A stretch of 64,000 nucleotides of DNA from Smallanthus sonchifolius (taxonomy: Eukaryota > Streptophyta > Magnoliopsida > Asterales > Asteraceae), in contig CM042030.1 in the NCBI GenBank assembly GCA_023525975.1, forward strand, positions 33,412,350 to 33,476,349, read 5' to 3'. This document shows, in pieces, positions 54,668 to 64,000 of this stretch. The position numbers and the translations under genes are program-made. Numbering within the stretch: position 1 is the first letter of the stretch; every line of letters starts with the position of its first letter. Below the pieces are notes generated by a model. The model was not told the DNA's origin. It worked only from the letters and a program-made list of their open reading frames with translations, and ran no database searches.

Positions 54668-55998
54668 ATGTCGGGAAGAGGACGTGGAGGTCATGCTGGT
54701 GGCCGAGGTACCATCAACATCACAGCAGCTGAGCTGGCGGCACTAATCAACGATAGTGTGGCTGAGGCTTTAGCAACATAGAATGCTGCAGGTAAATGCT
54801 ATAAACATCGACTAGTGAGGTCAATTCATCTCTCAAAATGCTTTTCCCAAGTGTTATAATCTCAATCCTATATTATTTTCAAAATCCAGGTCAGCATAAT
54901 CAGCAACCAGCCTGTACCTTCAAAACATTTATGGACTGTAAGCCCCACACCTTTAGTGGAGCTGAAGGAGCTGTCGAGCTACTCTGTTGGTTCAAAAATG
55001 TAGAATCGGTATTTCCCTTGTGCACCTGCCCATTGGCCAATCAGGTCAAGTTCGCTTCTGGAACTTTGGAGGGCCCGGCTCTCACTTGGTGGAACGCACA
55101 AGTCCAGATGTTAGGTTTGGATATGGCCAATGCACTGCCATGGGAGGAGTTTAAGACAATGATGAAGGATGAGTATTATCCTCGAGATGAAATTCAAAAG
55201 TTGGAAGGAGAATTCTGGAACCTAAAGATGGAAGGTTCAGAAATTGAACTTTATACTACTCGTTCCCATGAGCTTGCTACCATGTGCCCACATATGGTGA
55301 CTCCTGATTACAAGAGGATTGAGCTGTATATTGGAGGTCTAGTGCCACAGATTGAAAGTATGGTTACTTCGTCCAACCCTTCTACCATCCAGCAGACTAT
55401 CAGACTTGCCCACAAGTTAACTGACCAGGCGGTGACTCAAGGGACTCTACCTCCGAGGGGTTAAGTTTTGAAATCTACCGACAATCATAAGCGCAAGTTT
55501 GATCACAACTGCAACTCTCACTCCAACTCCAAGGGACCCCAGTTTAATCAACCCCAGCAGCAGCGAAAGTTTGAGCATGCTAAGAACTTTAACCAGACGA
55601 CCTCTTCAGGTCAAAATCAAGGTGGTTATGTGGGAAGAGCGCCCAAGTGCAACAAGTGCAATTACCACCATGTCGGTGCTTGTAACCGTTGTCAACGGTG
55701 TGGCAAGATGGGCCACGCTGCAAAAGATTGTGGAGTTGATCTTCCGAACATGCAACCATTCTGATCGCAAGGTTCCACAAGAGGATATTTTCAGTGCGGT
55801 AAGGAGGGACATATTCAGAGGGATTATCCTTAGTCAAAGAGGGGTGGTAATGGAAATGGTAATGGCAATGGTAATGGTAATGGTAATGGCACTACTCAGG
55901 GCAACAATGGTAACAACGGCAATCAAGGCAACAACAATGGTGGCAATAATGCCAATAATGGAGGGAATGGTGCGAAAGGACGAGCCTTCGTGCTAGGA
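54668..55998 (+). pseudogene. Element F gag, two exons
   Basis: Exon 1 54668-54791 (MSGRGRGGHAGGRG...), with a TAG near 54779 for the CAG of D. Intron 54792-54889. Exon 2 from 54890 is directly in frame: ACTFKTFMDCKPHTFSGAEGAVELL, TLEGPALTWWNAQVQMLG, TTRSHELATMCPHMVTPDYKRIELYIGGL. TAA at 55462-55464, then a Gln/Asn-rich linker, CNKCNYHHVGAC, CNRCQRCGKMGHAAKDC, TGA at 55762-55764 at the same codon as the D stop, CGKEGHI in the remaining part, and a Gly/Asn run (GGT/AAT repeats, 55850-55975) up to the protease. Confidence 0.82.
54792..54889 (+). other. Intron within gag, element F
   Basis: 98 nt, GCAG/GTAAATGC to TTCAAAATCCAG/G, phase 1, with in-frame stops if retained. Homologous in position to the D intron. 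98 is not a multiple of three, so exon 1 and exon 2 are in frame only when spliced. Confidence 0.72.
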
Positions 55999-56587
55999 TC
56001 TGGTGAAGCTCGATTTGATCATAATGTGGTCACCGGTAAGTTTCTCTTAAATAATTAATTTGCTTCTGTCCTTTTTGATACCGGTGCTGATAGGAGTTTT
56101 ATATCTAAGAAGTTTAGTGATATGATAAAAGGAACTCCAAATCTGTTAGAATCTAAATATATAATAGAGACAGTTGATGGACAAATAATTGAAGCAACCC
56201 ACATTCTTAAGGGTTGTCAGCTTGAGCTGGCTAGTTATAAACTTGATATCGACCTTATGCCAGTCACACTTGGTAGTTTTGATGTAATTGTTGGTATGGA
56301 TTGGTTATCTAAAAAACCAAGCTAAAATTTTCTGTCGTGAGAAAATTGTTCGCATTCCTCTCCCTAGTGGAGAAATCCTTTCCGTTCAAGGCGAAAAGAG
56401 TGGTGTAGTCGTAGGCATCATATCATTCATGAAAGAGCAGAAGTGCCTGCGTAAAGGTCATACTGCTATTCTGGCACTCGTTGCTGAGCAACCGTCAGAA
56501 GAGAAGAGAATCGATGATATTCCCATCGTTCATGATTTTTTGCTGGTATGCCACCTCACTGTCAAGTTGAATTCCAAATTGATCTAG
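55999..56587 (+). pseudogene. Element F protease
   Basis: FDTGADRSFISKK near 56070-56106 with an intact catalytic triplet, then GSFDVIVGMDWLSK. A TAA near 56056 and a 1-nt insertion near 56312 (CTAAAAAACC) shift the frame. The linker that follows has lost part of the [12 protein letters not shown] segment. Confidence 0.8.
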
Positions 56588-59263
56588 CATCCAGAGCGGC
56601 ACCGATAGCTCGGGCACCTTATAGACTAGCACCTAGTGAATTACAAGAGTTGTCCACTCAGTAACAAGAATTATTGGATAAAGGTTTCATCCGACCTAGC
56701 TCATCGCCATGGGGAGCTCCGATACTGTTTGTCAAGAAGAAGGACGAGACTTTCCGTATGTGTATCGACTACCGTGAACTAAATAAAGTCACAATCAAGA
56801 ATTGTTATCCTTTGCCCCGTACAGATGATCTCTTTGATCAACTCCAAGGATCAAGTTTCTATTCCACGATAGATCTTAGGTCCGGATGTCATCAATTGAG
56901 AGTCCGAGATGAGGATATCCCTAAGACTGCTTTCAGGACAAGGTACGACCACTATGAACTTATGGTCATGCCTTTTGGATTAACCAATGCACCTGCGGTG
57001 TTCATGGATCTCATGAACCGTGTGTGTAAGCCATACCTTGATCAATTTGTCATCGTTTTCATCGACGACATTCTTATTTATTCCAAGAACAAGTAGGAAC
57101 ATGAGGAACATCTACGCTTAATTCTGGAATTACTTAAGCAGGAGCAGCTATATGCTAAGTTTTCCAATTGTGAATTCTGGATCCAGGAAGTTAAATTCTT
57201 AGGACATGTGGTTAACGAGTAGGGAATACATGTCGATCCATCAAAGATAGAAGCCATCAAGAATTGGGCAGCACCGACAACTCCGACTGAGGTGCGACAA
57301 TTTCTAGGATTGGCTGGATATTACATTTATTCATCGAGGGATTTTCAAAAATTGCGCAACCTTTCAATGCCTTAACTCAAAAGGGTAAAGCCTATAACTG
57401 GGGTGATAACCAAGAGTTAGCACTCCAACTTCTTAAGCAGAAAATTTGAAGTGCACCTATTCTAGCTCTTCCAGAGGGAACGGATGATTTTGTGGTGTAT
57501 TGTGACGCATCCATTCAGGGTCTGGGTTGTGTTCTAATGCAGCGAGAAAAGGTGATCGCATATGCTTCGCGTCAACTAAAGATTCACGAGAAACACTACA
57601 CTACTCATGACTTAGAGTTGGGAGTTGTATTTTTCACACTTAAGATATGGAGACACTACTTGTACGGTAGCAAGTGCACTATCTACACCGATCATAAGAG
57701 TCTTCAGCATATCTTTGAGCAAAAAGAGCTGAACATGAGACAACGTCGTTGGGTCAAGCTTTTGAATGATTATGACTGTGCGATCCTGTATCATCCGGGT
57801 AAGGCTAATGTTGTAGCTGATGCCCTAAGTCGAAAGAAAACTAAGCCCAAACGAGTTCGAGCATTACAGCTTACCATTCACCCCGGATTAGCTGAAAAAT
57901 TCGTAGTGCTCAGCTCGAAGCCCTGAAAGAGGAAAACCTACCGCTGGAAGGTACGCGCGGTATGGAAGCACAACTCGAGGTCAAATCTGACAGTATTAAC
58001 TACTTCCCCAAACGAATATGGTTTCCAGTATTCGGAAACTTAAGGGAACTAGTCATGGATGAGGCTCATAAATCTCGTTAATCTATTCATCTAGGTTACG
58101 ACAAGATGTACCATGATCTAAAGGTGTTGTATTAGTGGCCAAAGTTGAAGGCCGATATAGCCACCTATGTGAGCAAGTGCTTGACTTGCGCGAAGGTAAA
58201 AGTTGAATATCAAAAGCCTTATGGTCTTCTCCAACAACCAGAGATTCCCATATGGAAATGGGAGCAGATATCCATGCACTTTATCACAATGTTGCCACGA
58301 ACTCCTACCGGATGTGATACCATATGGGTAATCGTTGATTGTTTAACAAAGTTCACTCACTTCCTAGCAATTAAGGAAACAGACAAAATGGATAAGCTTA
58401 CTCGTATTTACTTGAAAGAAGTAGTCTCTCGGCACAGGGTGCCAATCTCTATCATTTCAGATCGTGATGCACGATTCACCTCTCGTTTCTTGCAATCGTA
58501 ACATAAAGCTTTAGGCACCCGTCTAGATATGAGCATAGCATACCATCCTTAAACTTATGGCCCGACAGAACGTACTATTCAAACTCTGGAGGATATGCTA
58601 CGAGCTTGTGTGATTGATTTCGGTAACACTTGGGAGTCTCACCTACCGTTGGTGGAGTTCTCCTACAACAATTATCACACTAGCATCAAGGCAGCTCCAT
58701 TTGAAGCATTATATGGACGGAAATGCCGTTCTCCTATTTGTTGGGCCGAGGTTGGGGATAGTCAACTTGCAGGTCCTGAACTCGTACTTGAAACTTCTGA
58801 GAAAATCATTCAAATTAGAAATCGTATGGCAGTAGATCGTGACCGTCAAAAGAGTTATGTCGATAAGCTTCGTAAACCGTTAGAATTTCAAGTAGGGGAT
58901 ATGGTCTTGTTAAAAGTCTCACCTTGGAAGGGTGTATTTCATTTTGGGAAATGAGGCAAGCTGAATCCTCGTTATATTGGACCATTTAAGATAGTGAAGA
59001 TAATTGGTCCAGTTGCGTATCAACTGGACCTACCTGAAGGACTTAGTGGTGTACACAACGTCTTTCACATCTCAAACTTGAAGAAATGTCTAGCAAACGA
59101 GTCACTCGCGGTTCCTCTTGAGGAACTACACATCAATGAACAGTTGTGTTTCATCGAAGAACCCATAGAAATTATGTATAGGGAAGTCAAAACGTTAAAA
59201 TGCAGTAAAATCCCTATTGTCAGAGTCCGTTGGAACTCGAAACGCGGACCGGAATTCACGTAG
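56588..59263 (+). pseudogene. Element F pol (RT-RH-IN-chromodomain)
   Basis: RT 56674-57096 with [18 protein letters not shown] and [11 protein letters not shown], then TAG. RNase H 57492-57926 with [28 protein letters not shown] and VADALSRKK. Integrase 58145-58501 and 58595-58954, where MHFITMLPR replaces MDFITKLPR (a catalytic Asp lost) and the [11 protein letters not shown] motif is degraded to [14 protein letters not shown] region and chromodomain-like tail 58994-59263 ([14 protein letters not shown], then TAG). Reading frames change at least three times. Confidence 0.87.
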
Positions 59264-59344
59264 GAGCGTGAGGATCAGATGATGCGCAAGTATCCTAATC
59301 TGTTCAAGCACTCTAATTTGTTCAAGCACTCCACGTCTAGCTCT

Positions 59345-59470
59345 TAAGGTACTATTTTAATTTTCGGGACGAAAATTCTTTCAACTATAGGATGATGTAA
59401 CATCCATAATTATTTTTTATTTTTATTATTGAATTTTTAGGACGAAAATTCTTTCAACTAGGGGATGATG
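59345..59470 (+). other. Duplicated polypurine-tract region, element F
   Basis: The box GGGACGAAAATTCTTTCAACTA occurs near 59366 and in a variant near 59440, each followed by AGGGGATGATG-like purines. The first is followed by TGTAACATCCATAA, a degenerate LTR start, the second by the true LTR start at 59471. Matches D and G. Confidence 0.72.
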
Positions 59471-59487
59471 TGACAATCCGACTTTCA

Positions 59488-59580
59488 ACTATGTGTAACA
59501 TGTCTGCTTCCTAGCATAAGTAGCATATCCCGATCTGTTTGACCATGAAGATAAAGATGATGATGATTGTGAGTGATAAG
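59488..59580 (+). repeat. Duplicated copia flank
   Basis: About 93 bp almost identical to 51688-51779, the copia gag sequence directly left of element F, including GTCTGCTTCCTAGCATAAG and GAAGATAAAGATGATGATG. It stands directly before a second LTR start, so a block of left flank plus LTR was duplicated here. Confidence 0.85.
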
Positions 59581-61298
59581 TGTGACAGTCCTACTTTTCA
59601 AGTTAACCCCGTTAGTAATTCTGTTAAATCCTAACCAAGTTAACTCAATTCTAAAACCAAGGGATCAATTCTCTCAAAGCTGAAGTTGTAAGGGCTGGTT
59701 TTGTAAATAATCAGAAACCCTAGTAGGCACGGTCGCACCCTAGTAGGCACGGTCGCGCCTCTTATTGGCACGGTCGCGCCTCTTGTCAGTTGAAACGTAA
59801 ATGCAGTCTTTAATCGAAAATTCGTTCGAATTCGTAACCATTCTGCACGTTCCTATCTTTAACGAGCATCATTAAGACTTTAACCATCGTTATTACAACG
59901 AATTAAACCCAATTATGGGCATTGAAAGCCGTAACGGTCGACCATTATCGTTCAACCATCAAATTCGTTTATGTTTCGTGTTAACTCCACGACTGATCAC
60001 ACTACACACCTCATTCGCACTCTCTCAAACTTTTGCACACACCAATCGGATCGCAGACGAAGTCGGAGTCAGTGGAGATCAAGCGCTCATCGGCGGAACT
60101 GGGTTTTAGTCGTGTCCCTTCAATTCCTATCGGATCCTGGTAGTAAATCACTTCCATAACTTCATTTTTATATCTAGATTGAAAACCCCATGTTAATTTA
60201 TTTGTATATCATCCAATCTGTCATGATCTTGATCTAGGGTTCGTTCATAAAAACGATTTTAAACCTGTTTTCAATCAAATTAACCTATACTGTTAGATTC
60301 GCAAAGTTATGTTTTGTAAAAACCACATGTCCTTTAGGTCAATCGTGATCGAAACCAAACGGATTTGGATTTATTGGGTTATTCTGTTAAACTCTGAGTC
60401 TGTAAATCCAGGAGACATGGTCATGCCAAGTTTTAGCACGGTCGTGCCTCACGCTCTTACCCGGTCGTGCCTCAGAACCCTAGACACGGTCATGCCTGGC
60501 TCAGACATGGTCGTGCCTAGTGATCAGCTTTGTTGTGTCTTCTATTTGATCAACACGGTCGTGCCTCCGACCAGCACGGTCGTGCCCGTGACCTTAACGC
60601 GGTCGTGCCTTGTCTTAGGCGCGGTGTGTGTGTGAGAAAACCTGTTGTCAGAATGTTTTGATTATTATTTATATTTTCAAAACAATAATTTTTATATTAT
60701 ATTAATATATTTTTAAACCGGAAAAAAACCACCCATAGACTCGGGTTTAGTCTTGTAACTCGTATCCGTTATTTAAAACTCGTTTATAAAATAATATATT
60801 ATTTTCAATCCTTGAACTCAACTAAAAACGATATATATTTTTATATTATTATTATTTGTCACTCGTCGCAAATCTTAGTTTTTCTTAATTGAATAATTCA
60901 AGAATCATGTATTCTCGTGGACACATTCGTCTACTCATGGTCATTAGAGCTTTACTTTTAGGAAGTTTCTTATTTCGTGCCGTCGTCACAAATCCCAATG
61001 AGTCCCGAATTGTTGTTTGTAATTTTAGGGCATTCGTGAGCCATGTCGGGCTAACGCTTGAGATTTCAATCTCATTCTTGTGTGATTACTACCTACGCAA
61101 TCAGGTGAGTTTTCACGGCCCCTTTTACTGTTTTACAACTGGCGGAGAAAAACATGACGTAAACATTTTTGGTTATGTAATTCATATATGATATCACTTG
61201 TATGACTATGTGTACACATTATCCTATAAGTCCTCACATCGGACCGTTAATATGAACATAGCGAGGTAATTTGAGTATTACTACTGGGTTTGACAAAC
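59581..61298 (+). repeat. Second F-type LTR, 3'-truncated
   Basis: TGTGACAGTCCTACTTTTCAAG onward, collinear with 51780 onward but longer inside: it keeps the (CA)CGGTCGTGCC motif array (60413-60618) and the AT-rich part that the other copy lost. Donor CAG/GTGAGTTTTC with GT at 61105. It stops at 61298 after GGGTTTGACAAAC, before the acceptor, where inverted element G begins. Confidence 0.85.
60413..60618 (+). repeat. GGTCGTGCC motif array in F-type LTR
   Basis: About nine imperfect copies of CACGGTCGTGCCT with irregular 14-35 bp spacing. Full copies with a leading GGCACG form a 6-bp-arm hairpin (GGCACG/CGTGCC). The F 5' LTR retains only a few. Confidence 0.75.
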
Positions 61299-61341
61299 AA
61301 TTTGTAAAACAGGGGTTAACTTGAAAAGTCGGATTGTCACA

Positions 61342-61450
61342 TCATCCCCTAGTTGAAAGAATTTTCGTCCTGAAAATTCAATAAAAAAAATTTCTGGATG
61401 TCACATTATCCCTTAGTTGAAAGAATTTTCGTCCCGAAAATTAAAATAGT
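61342..61450 (-). other. Duplicated polypurine-tract region, element G
   Basis: Minus strand: GACGAAAATTCTTTCAACTA boxes at about 61431-61412 and 61372-61353. The first is followed by AGGGATAATG and TGTGACATCC (61405-61396), the second by AGGGGATGA and the true LTR start at 61341. Confidence 0.72.
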
Positions 61451-64000
61451 ACCTTCAGAATTTGACGTGGGGTGCTTGAACAGATTAGGATATTTGCGCA
61501 TCATCAGATCCTCGTGCTCCTATGTGAATTCCGGTTCGCGTTTCTAGTTCCAACGGACTCTAACAAAAGGGATTTTACTGCGTTTTAACGTTTTGACTTC
61601 CCTATCCATAATTTCCACAGGTTATTCGATGAAACGCAACTGTTCATCAATGTGTAGTTCCTCAAGAGGAACCGCGAGTGACTCGTCTGCTAGACATTTC
61701 TTCAAGTTTGAGACGTGAAAGACATTGTGTACACCACTAAGTCCTTCTGGTAGGTCCAGTTGGTACGCTATTGGACCAATTCTCTTCACTATCTTGAATG
61801 GTCCAACATAACGAGGATTCAGCTTGCCTCGTCTCCCAAAACGAATGACACCCTTCCAAGGTGCGACTTTTAACAAAACCATATCCCCTACTTGAAATTC
61901 TAATGATTTACGACGCTTATCGGCATAGATCTTTTGACGATCACAAGCAGCTGCCATACGGTTTCTAATTTGAATGATTTTCTCAAAAGTTTCAAGTACA
62001 AGCTCAGGACCTGTAAGTTGACTATCCCCAACCTCGGCCCGACAAATAGAAGAACGGCATTTCCGTCCATATAATGCTTCAAATGGAGCTGCCTTGATGC
62101 TAGTGTGATAACTATTGTTGTAGGAGAAATCCACCAACGGTAGGTGAGAGTCCCAAGTGTTACCGAAATCACTCACACAAGCTCTTAGCATGTCCTCCAA
62201 AGTCTGAATAGTACGCTATGTCTGGCCATCAGTTTGAGGATGGTATGCTATGCTCATATCTAGACGCGTGCCTAAAGCTTTATGTAATGATTGCCAGAAA
62301 CGAGAGGTGAATCGTGCATCACGATTTGAAATGATAGAGATTGGCACCCCGTGCCGAGATACTACTTCTTTCAAGTAGATGCGAGTAAGTTTTTCCATCT
62401 TGTCCGTTTCATTGATTGCTAAGAAGTGAGCGGACTTTGTTAAACGATCAACGATTACCCAAATGGTATCACATCCGGTAGGAATTCGTGGCAATTTTGT
62501 GATAAAGTCCAAGGATATCTGCTCCCATTTCCACATGGGAATCTTTGGTTGTTGAAGAAGACCAGAAGGCTTTTGATATTCTACCTTGACATTTGCGCAA
62601 GTCAGGCACTTGCTCACATAGGTGGCTATATCGGCCTTCATCTTTGGCCACCAATACAGCACCTTTAGGTCATGATACATCTTGTCTGAACCTGGATGAA
62701 TAGAGTAACGAGGTTTATGAGCCTCATCCATGACTAGTTCCCTTAAGTTTCCGAATACTGGTACTCATATTCGTTCGACGAAGTAGCGAGTACCATCAGA
62801 TTTTACCTCGAGTTGTGCTTCCATACTGCGTGTACCTTCGAGCAGTATGTTTTCCTCTTTCAGGGCTTCAAGTTGAGCACTTCGGATTTTGTTAGGCAAT
62901 CCAGGGTGAATAGTAAGCTGTAATGATCGAACTCGTTTGGGCTTGGTTTCCTTTCGACTTAGGGCATCAGCTACAACATTAGCCTTACCCGGATGATACC
63001 GGATCGCACAGTCATAATCGTTCAAGAGCTTGACGCAACGACGTTGTCTCATGTTTAGCTCTTTTTGCTTGAAGATATGCTGAAGACTCTTGTGATCGGT
63101 GTAGATAGTGCACTTGGTACCGTACAAGTAGTGTCTCCATATCTTATGTGTGAAAACTACGGCTCCATATCCTGAGTGGTGTAGTTTTTCTCGTGAATCT
63201 TTAGCTGACGTGATGCATATGCGATCACTTTTTCTTGTTGCATCAACACATAACCCAAACCTTGAATTGATGCGTCACAATACACCATAAAGTCATCCGT
63301 TCCTTCTGGAAGAGCTAGAATGGGTGAACTGCAAAGTTTCTATTTAAGAAGTTGAAATGCTGATTCCTGATTATCACCCCAGTTATAGGCTTTACCGTTT
63401 TGAGTTAAGGCAGTGAGAGGTTGTGCAATCTTAGAGAATCCCTCGATGAATCGACGGTAATATCCAGCCAATCCCAGAAATTGTTGCACCTCAGTCGGAG
63501 TCGTTGGTGCTGCCCAATTCTTGTTGGCTTCAATCTTTGATGGATCGACATGTATTCCCTTCTCGTTAACCACATGTCCTAAGAATTGAACTTCCCGGAT
63601 CTAGAATTCACACTTGGGAAACTTAGCATACAACTGCTCCCTTTTAAGTAATTCCAGGATTAAACGTAGATGTTCCTTATGTTCCTCCTTGTTCTTGGAA
63701 TAAATGAAAATATCATCGATGAAAACGATGAAACATTGATCAAGGTATGGCTTACACACACGGTTCAGCAGATCCATGAATACCACGAGTGCGTTGGTTA
63801 ATCCGAAAGGCATGACCATAAATTCATAGTGCCCGTACCTTGTCCTGAAAGCAGTCTTAGAGATATCCTCATCTCGGACTCTCAATTGATGATAACCGGA
63901 CCTAAGATCTATCTTGGAATAGAAACTTGATCCTTGGAGTTGATCAAAGAGATCATCTATACGAGGCAAAGGATAACGATTCTGGATTGTGACTTTATTC
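61451..64000 (-). pseudogene. Element G pol (RT-RH-IN-chromodomain), partial
   Basis: From right to left: RT starting in [17 protein letters not shown] (continues outside), [23 protein letters not shown], then TAG near 63603. RT connection 63573-63340 ([12 protein letters not shown]). RNase H with [10 protein letters not shown] and [12 protein letters not shown] (63127-62765). Integrase 62731-62216 ([43 protein letters not shown]) and 62200-61622 (GPY/F YVGPFKI). TAA at about 61619 and a decayed chromodomain-like end to about 61480. At least five stops or shifts. Confidence 0.87.

Larger units (their letters stand above)
51780..59487 (+). mobile_element. Element F: Ty3/gypsy of the D family
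   Basis: Starts TGTGACAATCC in the copia fragment, presumptive target ATAAG (51775-51779). Complete order: 5' LTR, primer site, accessory ORF, gag with intron, protease, RT, RNase H, integrase, chromodomain-like tail, duplicated polypurine tract and about 17 bp of a 3' LTR (59471-59487). It then switches to a second copy of its own left flank. Older than D: several frameshifts as well as stops. Confidence 0.88.
61299..64000 (-). mobile_element. Element G: inverted D/F-family Ty3/gypsy, partial
   Basis: Minus strand. A 3' LTR stub of about 43 bp (61341-61299, starting TGTGACAATCCGAC), duplicated polypurine region, chromodomain-like tail, integrase, RNase H and RT up to the window edge. It abuts the plus-strand LTR at 61298 tail-to-tail. 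Gag and the 5' LTR lie beyond 64000. Confidence 0.88.

Noticed and set aside
60309..61191. Plus-strand ORFs with TRSCL repeats
   Set aside because: They translate the CGGTCGTGCC motif array and LTR sequence; the same region is non-coding in the other LTR copy.
1..64000. Host protein-coding gene among the TEs
   Set aside because: All ORFs over 60 codons map to gag, pol, the accessory ORF, the copia or viral remnants, or to antisense/LTR shadows. No exon-intron host gene was recognised.

Overview
This is plant nuclear DNA, almost certainly a eudicot (perhaps Asteraceae, low confidence). It is a repeat-only block of nested LTR retrotransposons plus an ancient caulimovirid (pararetrovirus) insertion. 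I found no host protein-coding gene, rRNA or genuine tRNA gene. Evidence for a plant: Tekay-like Ty3/gypsy chromoviruses with long LTRs (1.4-2.9 kb), TG...CA ends, 5-bp target-site duplications (TSDs), initiator-Met primer sites (TGGTATCAGAGC) and chromodomain-type integrase tails, together with a Ty1/copia remnant and a caulimovirid.

Layout. Left edge: a minus-strand gypsy RT/RNase H fragment (1-383, resuming 5565-5592) is split by element A (384-5564, TSD ACTTC), which has lost most of pol and half of its 3' LTR. Next is a minus-strand caulimovirid with the order movement protein, coat protein, protease, RT (5593-9457, resuming 41986-43061). It is split inside the movement-protein region by element B (9458-41985, TSD GATTG). 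B is itself invaded by element C (11060-20291, TSD ATATA, the youngest and best preserved), by an S1-type solo LTR (21310-21808) and, within its 3' LTR, by element D (25819-40954, TSD CCTTC). The 3' LTR of D holds an inverted solo LTR S2 (36548-39875, TSD GACTC), which holds a second S1-type solo LTR (38853-39387, TSD GCCTT). This gives the order of insertion: virus, then B, then C, D and S1, then S2, then the second S1.

Right side: element E (43429-49459, same family as A, 3'-truncated) abuts a minus-strand Ty1/copia remnant (49460-51779, SIRE-like). Element F (51780 to about 59487, same family as D) sits in the copia gag region. Then come a second copy of the F flank plus LTR (59488-61298) and the minus-strand element G (61299 to the window end), in a tail-to-tail rearrangement.

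Most noteworthy biology. (1) The D/F family carries an extra ORF upstream of gag that encodes a coiled-coil protein with a 21-residue repeat and an acidic tail. (2) The same family has a short GT-AG intron inside gag, in the same phase in both copies. (3) Every LTR family has its own array of short perfect palindromes in the promoter or leader part of the LTR, and these arrays turn over faster than the surrounding LTR. (4) Every LTR family keeps a matched pair, a strong splice donor GGTGAGTT and a downstream AACTCAC(C) just before an acceptor, consistent with a leader intron. (5) D, F and G share a duplicated polypurine-tract/LTR boundary. All protein-coding units are decayed except the C pol frame, which is open for 1099 codons.
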